Shown: positions 1 to 6,259, counted from the first letter of the stretch. The stretch is DNA of 7,249 bases from an uncultured Oscillibacter sp. (GCA_905236835.1 CAJOQY010000166.1:1-7249), one strand, 5' to 3'. Numbers and translations are program-made. The notes: a model not told the origin generated them from the sequence alone.

Positions 1-869
1 CCCCCGCCGATATAACATGGCAACTCGACGGGAACGGCCTGTTGACCATCAGCGGCAGGGGCCGGATGTGGAATTATCAGGCGGACACGGCCCCATGGCA
101 TGAACGCCGCGCGGAAATCAAACGCGTTCGGATTGAATCCGGCGTCACGCAAATCGGCAATTACGCCTTTATGGACTGCATGAATCTGACGGATATTACG
201 ATCCCAAACAGCGTCACGCGGATCGGCGCGCGGGCGTTTCAAAGCTGTGACAAGCTGATTTCCATTGTCATCCCGAACAGCGTCAAAAATCTGGATTACG
301 CTTTTGAGGGCTGTTTCGATCTGACAAGCGTGACAATTCCCGCCAGTGTCGCGGTCATCAAAGCCAATACGTTTAAAGGCTGTATGGCGCTTTCCGACAT
401 ATGGTACGCCGGGAGCAAGGCGGAATGGCAAGAAATCCTGATCGCGGACGTTTCTCTGGATGAAAACGGGAAAGCGGACGGGATGATCCTGAAAGAAAAC
501 AATCATGAAACGGACGCTTTTCCGAATATTACGATTCATTACGGGCGGGAAGATGTTGGCCTGTCCGTCCATTTCCGAAACGCGGGCGGGGAAAGCGTGG
601 CCAATCTGGATAATCAAAGAACGATCAGGCCGGACATATCCCTTGTGGACCCCGACGCGCCCGGCGGCATGGAGCTTGTCAATCTGTTTCTCGCCTTCTA
701 TGACGAAAACGATATGATGGTCTCTCTGGAATCATGGGAAGTGGATATTTCCAATCCGCTGAATATTGTCTGGCTTCAAACGCTTGAAATTCCGGACGAG
801 GCGGAATCCATGACCGTCATGGTTCTTAGTGACGAGCTTGCTCCCCTGCGCGCCGCGCGTATGCTGTGA
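1..869 (+). CDS. BspA-like leucine-rich-repeat surface protein, C-terminal part (5' end outside window)
   Basis: Open frame from the window edge (first full codon at 3) to TGA at 867-869. The frame upstream of the TTG at 42 reads ITWQLDGNGLLTISG, the usual lead-in to BspA-type repeat domains, so the true start is off the window and TTG 42 is not a start. About three LRR_5-type repeats of roughly 23 residues follow at nt 129-401, with the pattern V-x-x-IG-x-x-AF-x-x-C-x-x-L-x-x-I-x-IP. The third repeat (from about nt 282) is one residue short. The run ends in a cap, WYAGSKAEWQEI, common in this family. From about nt 534 comes a separate C-terminal module containing LFLAFYDENDMMVSLES and ending TVMVLSDELAPLRAARML. 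It resembles a beta-rich tail I recall from other clostridial surface proteins. Such LRR proteins are usually secreted and bind host or environmental ligands; that role is inferred. No membrane or LPXTG anchor follows, so any anchor would be N-terminal. Confidence 0.85.
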   Translation, partial: PADITWQLDGNGLLTISGRGRMWNYQADTAPWHERRAEIKRVRIESGVTQIGNYAFMDCMNLTDITIPNSVTRIGARAFQSCDKLISIVIPNSVKNLDYAFEGCFDLTSVTIPASVAVIKANTFKGCMALSDIWYAGSKAEWQEILIADVSLDENGKADGMILKENNHETDAFPNITIHYGREDVGLSVHFRNAGGESVANLDNQRTIRPDISLVDPDAPGGMELVNLFLAFYDENDMMVSLESWEVDISNPLNIVWLQTLEIPDEAESMTVMVLSDELAPLRAARML

Positions 870-879
870 TGATGATATA

Positions 880-915
880 TTTTCCCCCTCTCCTGAAAAC
901 GGGAGAGGGGGAAAA
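880..915. terminator. GC-rich stem-loop between convergent genes, possible terminator
   Basis: A perfect 14-bp inverted repeat pairs 880-893 (TTTTCCCCCTCTCC) with 902-915 (GGAGAGGGGGAAAA) around an 8-nt loop. It starts 11 nt after the stop of the LRR gene and ends 31 nt from the stop of the binding-protein gene on the other strand, the expected place for a shared terminator. The T-run is on the 5' arm and the A-run on the 3' arm, so neither transcript gets a free U-tract after the stem. It may therefore act mainly as an mRNA-stabilising 3' stem, or be a dispersed repeat. Confidence 0.5.
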
Positions 916-946
916 ATATAAAATTAATTCGCGGGGATATATAAAC

Positions 947-1819
947 TCATGAAGCGATGACGCCGCCCTCCACGACAAGGCTTTCCTCATAATCCAGTCC
1001 GTAAGTGTCGGCCAGCGTCGCCTCGTAATCCTGATGGAAGAAGTTTTCCGGCGCGAGTCCCTCGATTTCGTCATTCAGCCAGTCCAAGAGGCTGGAATTG
1101 CCTTTCGATACCGCCGGGGCGATTGTGTCCTGACCGCCCAGCGACGGAATGCCGACGGTATAACCGGGATTTTGAAGCGCGAACGCGATCACTTCCGTGT
1201 TGTCGTTCGCCCACGCGATTCCGGCGCCGTTTTCAAGGGCGTTTTTGGCGTTGGCGTAAGTGTCGTATTTCTGGAGCTTGATTTCCGGATGGTTCGCGAT
1301 GAAATACGTTTCCGCCGTCGTGCCGGAAATCACGATGATTTCATCGTCCGGCGTGACTTCGTTCAAATCCGTGATAACCCGGCTGTCGGGGGAGACGACG
1401 CCCAAGGCGACGTTCATATAAGGCAGGGCGAAATCGACTTTTTCGGCGCGTTCCGCCGTCACGGTGAAATTAGCGAGAATAATATCCGCCTTGCCGGTTT
1501 CCAGATATTCCACGCGGTTCGCCGCTTCCGTGGAGATATAATTGATTTTTACGCCCAAATCCTGTCCGATCCGTTCGGCGAAATAAACGTCATAGCCCTG
1601 ATAATCGCCGTTTTCGTCCACATAGCCAAACGGGTTTTTATCGGAAAACACGCCGATATTGATTTCCCCGGACGCTTTGATTTCGTCCAGCGTGCGATAC
1701 ACGACGCCGGAATTAGAATTAGAATTAGAATTTGTTTTCCCGCCGCAGGCGGCCAGAGAGAGCGAAATGATCGCAATCACGAGAGAGAAGATCATCGCTT
1801 TGCTTTTTATTTTCATCAT
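947..1819 (-). CDS. Amino acid ABC transporter substrate-binding lipoprotein, CjaA-like (probable cysteine)
   Basis: Family 3 solute-binding protein of 290 residues, the usual length. It captures a polar amino acid outside the membrane and passes it to the two permeases encoded upstream. A lipoprotein signal occupies residues 1-25: basic MMKIKSK, a hydrophobic core, then lipobox L22-A23-A24-C25. An Asn-Ser repeat linker follows (30-37). Expected ligand contacts are Arg124 in TAERAEKVDF, the GTT of residues 167-169, and Asp206 in WANDNTEV. Stretches such as FGYVDENGDYQGYD, ANRVEYLETGKADIILANFT, DTIAPAVSKG and a C-terminal VVEGG closely match what I remember of Campylobacter CjaA, a cysteine-binding protein; hence the substrate guess. 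The start is ATG 1819, because GGAGG (1827-1831, minus strand) lies 7 nt upstream; the next codon is also ATG. It is the last gene of the operon, 62 nt after the ATPase, and may be separately expressed. Confidence 0.93.
   Translation of the reverse strand: MMKIKSKAMIFSLVIAIISLSLAACGGKTNSNSNSNSGVVYRTLDEIKASGEINIGVFSDKNPFGYVDENGDYQGYDVYFAERIGQDLGVKINYISTEAANRVEYLETGKADIILANFTVTAERAEKVDFALPYMNVALGVVSPDSRVITDLNEVTPDDEIIVISGTTAETYFIANHPEIKLQKYDTYANAKNALENGAGIAWANDNTEVIAFALQNPGYTVGIPSLGGQDTIAPAVSKGNSSLLDWLNDEIEGLAPENFFHQDYEATLADTYGLDYEESLVVEGGVIAS
1710..1733. repeat. Hexanucleotide tandem repeat GAATTA in the lipoprotein linker
   Basis: Three exact copies of GAATTA (1710-1727) and a fourth with one change (GAATTT, 1728-1733). 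On the coding strand they encode the Asn-Ser run just after the lipid-modified Cys25. The unit is two codons, so gain or loss of copies would only change the length of the flexible tether. Confidence 0.9.
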
Positions 1820-1881
1820 GCCGATACCTCCAATTGGATTAAAATTTTGATTATTAAATTTAAATTATATAAAATAATATT

Positions 1882-2658
1882 TTATTTTGCCCGAACCGAC
1901 TCGAACGTAAACGTATTTAAAAATTTTTTCGCCCGTTCGGTTTGGGGATTGTCAAAAAAGTCATCCGGCGGACCCTGTTCCACGATTTTCCCGCCGTCGA
2001 GAAACAACACCCGGTCGGCGACGGCGCGCGCGAAGCTCATTTCATGCGTGACGATTAACATGGTCCGTCCCTGACGAGCCAGCGCAAGCAAAACGTCCAA
2101 TACTTCCCGAACCATTTCAGGGTCCAGCGCCGCCGTGACTTCGTCAAACAGCATCACTTCCGGACGCATACACAACGCTCTTACAATCGCGATACGCTGT
2201 TTTTGTCCGCCGGAGAGCTGGCGCGGGAAATCTTTGGCGCGATCCTCCAAGCCGACGCGCTTTAAAAGCGACATCGCCTCTTGAATCACTTCGTCCCGGT
2301 TGCGCTTCTGGACTTTCATCGGCGCGAGAATAATATTATTTAATATATTCAAATGCGGAAATAATTCGTAATTCTGAAATACCATGCCGATTTTCTGCCG
2401 TAATTCCGGCAAATTTTTCGCGTCGTGGCTGATTTCCCGACCGTCCAGACAGATCCGCCCGCCCTGAATCGGCTCTAATCCGTTGATAGATCTTAAAAGC
2501 GTACTTTTGCCGCACCCGCTCGGGCCAATAATCACCAATACCTGACCTTCCCGCACGCTGAAACTGATATGATTTAAAACCGTTTTTTCGTCATAGCGTT
2601 TGACTAAATCCTCTATCGTCAGAATTTCGCGGCTTGTATGGCTGACAGATTCCCGCAA
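1882..2658 (-). CDS. Polar amino acid ABC transporter ATP-binding protein (GlnQ/HisP type)
   Basis: Cytoplasmic ATPase of 258 residues that powers the importer formed with the two permeases. All ABC motifs are present: Walker A GPSGCGKST at 45-53, Q-loop Gln95 in VFQNYELF, signature LSGGQ at 148-152, Walker B VMLFDE at 168-173 with catalytic Glu173, D-loop ALD at 177-179, and switch His205 in VTHEMSFA. After Walker B it reads EVT where most family members read EPT, a known variant. The start is TTG at 2658-2656: a ribosome site AGAGGTGG (2666-2673) lies 7 nt upstream, and the first in-frame ATG is at residue 92, after Walker A. Only one base separates this start from the stop of the preceding permease, so translation is probably coupled. 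A 62-nt A+T-rich gap separates it from the binding-protein gene. Confidence 0.95.
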   Translation of the reverse strand: MRESVSHTSREILTIEDLVKRYDEKTVLNHISFSVREGQVLVIIGPSGCGKSTLLRSINGLEPIQGGRICLDGREISHDAKNLPELRQKIGMVFQNYELFPHLNILNNIILAPMKVQKRNRDEVIQEAMSLLKRVGLEDRAKDFPRQLSGGQKQRIAIVRALCMRPEVMLFDEVTAALDPEMVREVLDVLLALARQGRTMLIVTHEMSFARAVADRVLFLDGGKIVEQGPPDDFFDNPQTERAKKFLNTFTFESVRAK

Positions 2659-2659
2659 T

Positions 2660-3334
2660 TTAGACCCACCTCTTTTCCAGATATTTCGCGAGAAGGCTGA
2701 TTGGCCAGCAGGCCAAGAAATATAATATCAAAACCGTCAGATAAATCCCAAACGCGGCGTTGGGACTGGACATCCGGTTCGCCTCTATGATTTGCTGCGC
2801 GACTTTCAACACTTCCACAACGCCGATCATCAGGACAAGACTTGTCGTTTTAATCATGCGCGTAATTAAATTAATCGACAACGGAATCAGACGGCGCGCC
2901 GTTTGCGGGAGAATAATATATAAAAATATCCCCGCGCGGCTGAAACCCAGCGCCTCGGCGGATTCATATTGATGTTTCGGGATACTGATTAACGCGCCGC
3001 GCACCAGATCGCCCATTTCCGCCGTCCCCCAGAGGGAAAAGACAATCACAGACGCGGTTTCGCCGCTTAAATTCCACCCAAATCCGCGCGTCGTGCCAAA
3101 AAACATGAGAAATAATAACACCAATTGCGGCATGACGCGAATAAATTCCAGATACAGCCGGGTTAAAATTCTTGCCGCCGGATTTTTCCATGTCATGACA
3201 ATTCCCAATAAAATCCCCATGGGAACGCTGACCGCCACGGCGATCAGGCTGATTTTCAGCGCGACCCATAATCCGCCCATCAGACGGGCGAAATTTTTTC
3301 CCTTGCGCAGGACATCAAGCCCCAAATCCGGCAT
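2660..3334 (-). CDS. Amino acid ABC transporter permease (second of two, HisM/GlnP type)
   Basis: Integral membrane subunit of 224 residues, the usual size. Hydrophobic segments lie at roughly 22-47, 62-82, 92-112, 150-172 and 195-217. The stretch FIRVMPQLVLLFLMFFG (64-80) corresponds to the conserved RNTPLL-QLF region of polar amino acid permeases. The EAA loop that docks on the ATPase is visible as ESAEALG (124-130), followed by ILPQ at 141-144. The start is ATG 3334, with GGAGG 7 nt upstream. The first 20 bases overlap the end of the other permease gene, so the two are probably translationally coupled and made in equal amounts. The two permeases share the family fold but differ in sequence, so a heterodimeric channel is expected. 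Confidence 0.94.
   Translation of the reverse strand: MPDLGLDVLRKGKNFARLMGGLWVALKISLIAVAVSVPMGILLGIVMTWKNPAARILTRLYLEFIRVMPQLVLLFLMFFGTTRGFGWNLSGETASVIVFSLWGTAEMGDLVRGALISIPKHQYESAEALGFSRAGIFLYIILPQTARRLIPLSINLITRMIKTTSLVLMIGVVEVLKVAQQIIEANRMSSPNAAFGIYLTVLILYFLACWPISLLAKYLEKRWV
2666..2673 (-). promoter_or_regulatory. Ribosome binding site that fixes the TTG start of the ATPase gene
   Basis: AGAGGTGG on the minus strand, inside the last codons of the preceding permease gene and 7 nt before TTG 2658. No ATG or GTG near the N-terminus gives a complete ATPase, so this site decides the start. Confidence 0.75.
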
Positions 3335-3974
3335 AACGGAGCCTCCTTTCCAGAAGGCTCCCCGCCAGTGAGACGGGAAGCAGAATCGCCAGATAAAATA
3401 TCACAAGCAGACATAAAATTTCGGCGGTATTATAATACAGCCCGATCAAATCTTTCGCCGTGAACATCAGGTCCATCAGGCTGACCGCGCTGAATACGCT
3501 GGTTTCTTTTAATAAAAAAATAATATTCGCCATCAGCGGCGGCACGCTGACGGAAACCGCCTGCGGTAAAATAATATATCTCAACGCCTGACGATTGGTC
3601 ATGCCGAGGCTTAACGCGCTTTCCATCTGGATAGGCGGCACGGCTTCCAGACCGCTCCGAAACGCTTCCGCCATATAACCGCCGCCCAGAAACGCCAATC
3701 CGGCCACGCCGCACGCGGCGGGACTGGTTTTGATTCCCAATTTCGGCAGGCCGTAATAAATAAAAAACAACTGGATCAATAACGGCGTATTGCGGCTGAT
3801 TTCGATATAAACGGCGGCGACTGCGCTGAAAACCGGGATTTTCCAATATCTGACGGCGGCGCACGCGAGACCGATGACAACAGCGAGCGCGATCCCGTAT
3901 AATCCAAGCCGAAGCGTCAGCCATGCCGCCGTTTGATACAGCGGCAAATAAGACAGCATTACTTGATAATCCAT
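3315..3974 (-). CDS. Amino acid ABC transporter permease (first of two, HisM/GlnP type)
   Basis: Integral membrane subunit of 219 residues and the first gene of the importer operon. The family signature ISRNTPLLIQLFFIYYGLP (59-77) is clear. The EAA loop ESALSLG (118-124) with ILPQ at 135-138 would contact the ATPase. Hydrophobic segments lie around 15-41, 50-76, 86-103, 144-166 and 185-207. The start is ATG 3974; AAGGAAG (3985-3991, minus strand) is a slightly distant ribosome site, 10 nt away. Another ATG at 3984 is out of frame and too close to that site. The stop overlaps the next permease by 20 nt. Upstream are 171 non-coding bases with a promoter candidate, so this operon is probably transcribed separately from hslO. 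Confidence 0.94.
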   Translation of the reverse strand: MDYQVMLSYLPLYQTAAWLTLRLGLYGIALAVVIGLACAAVRYWKIPVFSAVAAVYIEISRNTPLLIQLFFIYYGLPKLGIKTSPAACGVAGLAFLGGGYMAEAFRSGLEAVPPIQMESALSLGMTNRQALRYIILPQAVSVSVPPLMANIIFLLKETSVFSAVSLMDLMFTAKDLIGLYYNTAEILCLLVIFYLAILLPVSLAGSLLERRLRYAGFGA

Positions 3975-3995
3975 GCCGGGGCATCTTCCTTATAT

Positions 3996-4041
3996 TTTAA
4001 TATAATTTATATAATTTATAATATAATATTTAATATAATTT
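3996..4041. repeat. 13-bp direct repeat in A+T-rich leader
   Basis: The sequence TTTAATATAATTT occurs at 3996-4008 and again at 4029-4041, 33 bp apart, between the promoter candidate and the first permease start. It may be low-complexity drift, or a binding site for a regulator of the importer. Confidence 0.5.
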
Positions 4042-4043
4042 TT

Positions 4044-4072
4044 ATAATATAATTATTTAAATAGTTTGTAAA
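4044..4072 (-). promoter_or_regulatory. Candidate sigma-A promoter of the amino acid importer operon
   Basis: On the minus strand, -35 TTTACA (4067-4072), a 17-bp spacer, then -10 TATTAT (4044-4049). Transcription would begin near 4037, about 60 nt before the first permease start. The surroundings are almost pure A+T, so a chance match is possible. The -35 matches that of the regulator promoter at 6323-6328. Confidence 0.45.
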
Positions 4073-4093
4073 TAGGAATATAGACGTTATTTC

Positions 4094-4116
4094 AAAGCGC
4101 GCGTTTCGCGCGTTTT
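4094..4116 (-). terminator. CG-rich hairpin downstream of hslO, probable weak terminator
   Basis: On the minus strand AAAA-CGCGCG is followed by a 3-nt loop (AAA) and CGCGCG-CTTT. The 6-bp CG core (4098-4103 with 4107-4112) extends through one G-U and three A-U pairs. It lies 30 nt after the hslO stop. The U-tract is only three bases, so termination may be partial. The arms are nearly symmetric, so it could act on either strand. Confidence 0.45.
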
Positions 4117-4145
4117 GTGGAGATTGCACAGGGACGCCCGCCCGC

Positions 4146-5024
4146 TTACATATCCGCTAAAATTGATTTTATATCTTCCCGCGTAAAACGCCGCGATTTC
4201 CCGCAGAATTGACAGGATAAGATTATATCATCCTGTTCGTTCATGAGATTTCTCAAATCTTTTTCGCCCAGCGCGATTAACGCCGCTTCCATCCGTCGGC
4301 GGCTACAATCGCAACGATACTCCACCGGCGCGCGCGTGAGAAATTCCAAATCAAAATCCGGCAGGACGGTTTTTAATAAATATTCCGGGTCCGGATTGTC
4401 GCGCAAAACCGCCGTCACGGGTCCGGATTGATACACGCTGTTTTCGATTTTAAATATCATATCATCCGGCGCGCCGGGCAATAATTGTATCATATAACCG
4501 CCCGCCGCCAATACGCTTTGATCCCGGTCGACCAGTACGCCCAGCGCGCAGGCCGTCGGAATCTGTTCCGATTCCGAGAAATAAAGCGCGATGTCCTCCG
4601 CGATTTCGCCGCTGAGCAAATTCACGCTCCCGGTATACGGTTCTTTCATGCGCAAATCGCGTATGACCGTCAGCGTCCCGTCATGTCCCACCGCGCCGCC
4701 GACATCCAGTTTGCCGTCCGGACGCAGCGGCAGATCCACATCCGGATTTTCCACCCAGCCCCGGACATTGCCCGTATGATCCGACACGGCCAGAACCGTA
4801 CCCAGCGGGCCGCCGCCGCGAATCCGCAGCGTCAGGCTCGCGCCGTCCTCTTTCAAAGCCTCGCCCATGATCGACGCGGCTGACAGGGTCCGTCCCAAAG
4901 CGGCTGTCGCCACCGGCGTCAAATGATGAATCCGCCGCGCCTGTTCCGCGAATCCCGCGCCGGATACCGCCGCCGCTTTGATCCATCCGTCTTTCGTCAT
5001 CGCCCGTATCAGGCAGTCATTCAT
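4146..5024 (-). CDS. hslO: Redox-regulated molecular chaperone Hsp33
   Basis: Cytoplasmic holdase of 292 residues, the usual length. In reduced form Hsp33 binds zinc through four cysteines and is inactive; oxidants and unfolding release the zinc, form disulfides and expose the client-binding surface. The switch is intact: C238-D-C240 in YRCDCSRRR and C271-Q-F-C274 in LSCQFCGKS, the CxC and CxxC pairs of the family. Upstream, the core domain carries RIRGGGPLGTVLAVSD (67-82) and GHDGTLTVIRDL (113-124), both typical. The start is ATG 5024, with GAGG about 10 nt upstream. It sits 55 nt after the methyltransferase gene on the same strand and is probably in the same operon. The gap is A+T-rich with no clear terminator. 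Confidence 0.97.
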   Translation of the reverse strand: MNDCLIRAMTKDGWIKAAAVSGAGFAEQARRIHHLTPVATAALGRTLSAASIMGEALKEDGASLTLRIRGGGPLGTVLAVSDHTGNVRGWVENPDVDLPLRPDGKLDVGGAVGHDGTLTVIRDLRMKEPYTGSVNLLSGEIAEDIALYFSESEQIPTACALGVLVDRDQSVLAAGGYMIQLLPGAPDDMIFKIENSVYQSGPVTAVLRDNPDPEYLLKTVLPDFDLEFLTRAPVEYRCDCSRRRMEAALIALGEKDLRNLMNEQDDIILSCQFCGKSRRFTREDIKSILADM

Positions 5025-5079
5025 GATAAATAATCCTCTTTTCCGCGTGCGCGATTTGATTTATAATATTATTTTAATA

Positions 5080-5943
5080 TTATTTTAAAATATTTTCACC
5101 CGGTTTTTCCGCGCGGATCAGCCATCTGTCGGCGTCCGGCCCCGGCGGCTCTTGGGACAAATCCGCCGTGATTTGAATCCGCGTGAATCCGGCGGCTGTT
5201 AAAAATTCGCGCAGTTGATTTTCATGCCACGCCCGCTCCCGGTGTTCCTCAAAACGCCGGTCCCACGCGCCGTCCGGCCTTTTCTGAAACAAATCCACCT
5301 GATAAACGCAAATCTCCGTTTTTTTCGCGTAAAACGTCCGCCAGACGCAGAACGCCCGCGCCGACTCGTCCATATAGATTTTACGGTTCATCCGGCGCAG
5401 TTTATACGGCGTATTGACATCAAACCAGAATTCCCCGCCGGGATTTAAAAATTGATATACGCGTTTGAACGTTTCGCGCAGTTCAGTCTCCGCGGTTAAA
5501 TAATTCACCGCGTCCACGGTGGATATGGCGGCGTCCACGCGCTGACGGCCCAGATCCAGCCGATCCATGGATTGGCGGATAAACAGCGGCGGGGAAAATC
5601 CCGGATACATCGCCGCCTTTCCCATCGCTTCCGTCAGCATATCCGGCGACGCGTCCGCGGCGATCACGCGATAACCCGCGCGGGACAATAACCACGCGAT
5701 TGTCCCCGTACCGCAGCCCAAATCCAGAATCGTTTTGATATTCCGCCCTTGAAATTTTCGCGTGAAAAAATCCGCGCGCCTGTCATAATCCGCGTCCGTC
5801 ATAAGCGCGTCATAACTTCCGGCCAGCGCGCCATACGCGCCGATCTCATCGCGTTTTCCGCCCGTTTCCGCGTGTTTTCGCGTTTCCGCGCGTTTCCCGT
5901 GGCGCGCGCCTTTCCCGCGCGCGTTTTTTTCGCGCGCGCTCAT
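5080..5943 (-). CDS. Class I SAM-dependent methyltransferase (YqeM-like) with a basic N-terminal extension
   Basis: Protein of 287 residues; substrate unknown. The Rossmann core starts near residue 37 (YGALAGSYDALM). SAM-binding motif I is LDLGCGTG (73-80), the acidic residue ending strand 2 is Asp97 in IAADASPDML, and the post-strand-4 region reads STVDAVNYL (141-149). NPGGEFWFDVNTPYKL (167-182) resembles the small methyltransferases annotated YqeM in Bacillota. Residues 1-36 are an unusual low-complexity extension rich in Lys, Arg, Gly and Ala, encoded by 10-bp DNA repeats. The start is well supported: GGAGG lies 7 nt before ATG 5943, and the next in-frame ATG, at residue 48, falls inside the conserved core. 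ATG overlaps the stop of the regulator gene as ATGA, indicating coupled translation. A CG-rich hairpin covers codons 2-9. Confidence 0.88.
   Translation of the reverse strand: MSAREKNARGKGARHGKRAETRKHAETGGKRDEIGAYGALAGSYDALMTDADYDRRADFFTRKFQGRNIKTILDLGCGTGTIAWLLSRAGYRVIAADASPDMLTEAMGKAAMYPGFSPPLFIRQSMDRLDLGRQRVDAAISTVDAVNYLTAETELRETFKRVYQFLNPGGEFWFDVNTPYKLRRMNRKIYMDESARAFCVWRTFYAKKTEICVYQVDLFQKRPDGAWDRRFEEHRERAWHENQLREFLTAAGFTRIQITADLSQEPPGPDADRWLIRAEKPGENILK
5851..5900. repeat. Five imperfect 10-bp repeats encoding the basic N-terminus of the methyltransferase
   Basis: Successive 10-mers GCGTTTTCCG, CCCGTTTCCG, CGTGTTTTCG, CGTTTCCGCG and CGTTTCCCGT share a CGTTTCC-like core. Since 10 is not a multiple of 3, each unit is read in a different frame, giving a Lys/Arg/Glu/Thr-rich sequence. 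This suggests growth by local duplication. Confidence 0.6.
5916..5938 (-). promoter_or_regulatory. (CG)4-A7-(CG)4 hairpin at the start of the methyltransferase message
   Basis: On the plus strand CGCGCGCG (5916-5923), seven T (5924-5930), CGCGCGCG (5931-5938). In the minus-strand mRNA this is an 8-bp all-GC stem with an A7 loop, beginning two bases after the AUG. It could hinder initiation unless a ribosome arriving from the overlapping upstream gene opens it. The structure is seen; the role is inferred. Confidence 0.5.
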
Positions 5944-6245
5944 GTTTGTTCCTCCCCGGCGTCCCGCAAGCGGTCCAGAAGCCGTTCGTAGCCGCCCGCG
6001 CCGTAATTCAGCGAACGGCTGACCCGGCTGATCGTCGCGCTGGACGCGCCTGTTTTGCGCAGAATCTCATGATAAACTTGCCCGTCATGGAGCATGACCG
6101 CCACCTGAAAACGCTGTTCCATGGCCCGCAGTTCCGAAACCGTACAAAGATCCTGAAAAAAATCATAACAATCCCGTTCGTTTTTCAAACGCAGAATCGC
6201 GCGGTACAGCTCGCCCGTTTTCTCCTTTTTTCCAATCTTCGTCAT
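5940..6245 (-). CDS. TrpR-like transcriptional regulator, YerC/YecD family
   Basis: DNA-binding protein of 101 residues, close to the roughly 100 usual for this family. The N-terminal half is helical (GELYRAILRLKNERDCYDFFQDLC, split about residues 11-34). Next come TVSELRAMEQRF and the helix-turn-helix GQVYHEILRKTGASSATISR (55-74), then VSRSLNYGAGGY. The ASSATISRVSRSLNYG stretch is the hallmark of YerC-type relatives of Trp repressor. These lack an established tryptophan role, so the effector is unknown. I chose ATG 6245 because AAAGGG (6254-6259, minus strand) lies 8 nt upstream. An in-frame TTG at 6263 would add six residues but has no ribosome site. It leads the cluster, and its stop overlaps the methyltransferase start. 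A palindrome near its own transcription start suggests autoregulation. Confidence 0.92.
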   Translation of the reverse strand: MTKIGKKEKTGELYRAILRLKNERDCYDFFQDLCTVSELRAMEQRFQVAVMLHDGQVYHEILRKTGASSATISRVSRSLNYGAGGYERLLDRLRDAGEEQT

Positions 6246-6253
6246 AAAAACCG

Positions 6254-6259
6254 CCCTTT
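6254..6259 (-). promoter_or_regulatory. Ribosome binding site that fixes the regulator start
   Basis: AAAGGG on the minus strand, 8 nt before ATG 6245. It lies downstream of the alternative TTG start at 6263, which has no comparable site, so the shorter 101-residue protein is preferred. Confidence 0.6.

Noticed and set aside
42..869. TTG 42 as the start of the LRR gene
   Set aside because: Upstream codons continue in frame with typical BspA-domain sequence to the window edge, and there is no ribosome site before TTG 42.
1034..2074. A 346-codon open frame on the plus strand
   Set aside because: It lies antisense to the binding-protein and ATPase genes, which have clear family motifs. Its product is Arg/Phe/Ile-rich with no domain, as expected from the reverse frame of GC-biased coding DNA.
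3430..3984. A 184-codon minus-strand frame starting at ATG 3984
   Set aside because: It overlaps the first permease in another frame, its ATG touches the ribosome site, and its protein is Arg/Gln-rich without family resemblance.
3975..4043. Riboswitch or T-box in the importer leader
   Set aside because: The leader between the promoter candidate and the gene is nearly all A+T, with no stable stems or conserved riboswitch motifs.
4485..4883. A 132-codon plus-strand frame inside hslO
   Set aside because: Antisense shadow of a well-conserved gene, with no ribosome site or recognisable domain.
5044..5094. Terminator between the methyltransferase gene and hslO
   Set aside because: The gap holds A+T repeats but no GC stem followed by a T-run, so the genes are more likely co-transcribed.
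5749..5991. An 80-codon plus-strand frame over the methyltransferase start
   Set aside because: Its Phe/Arg/Ala-rich sequence only reflects the CGTTTCC repeats and CG blocks read in reverse.
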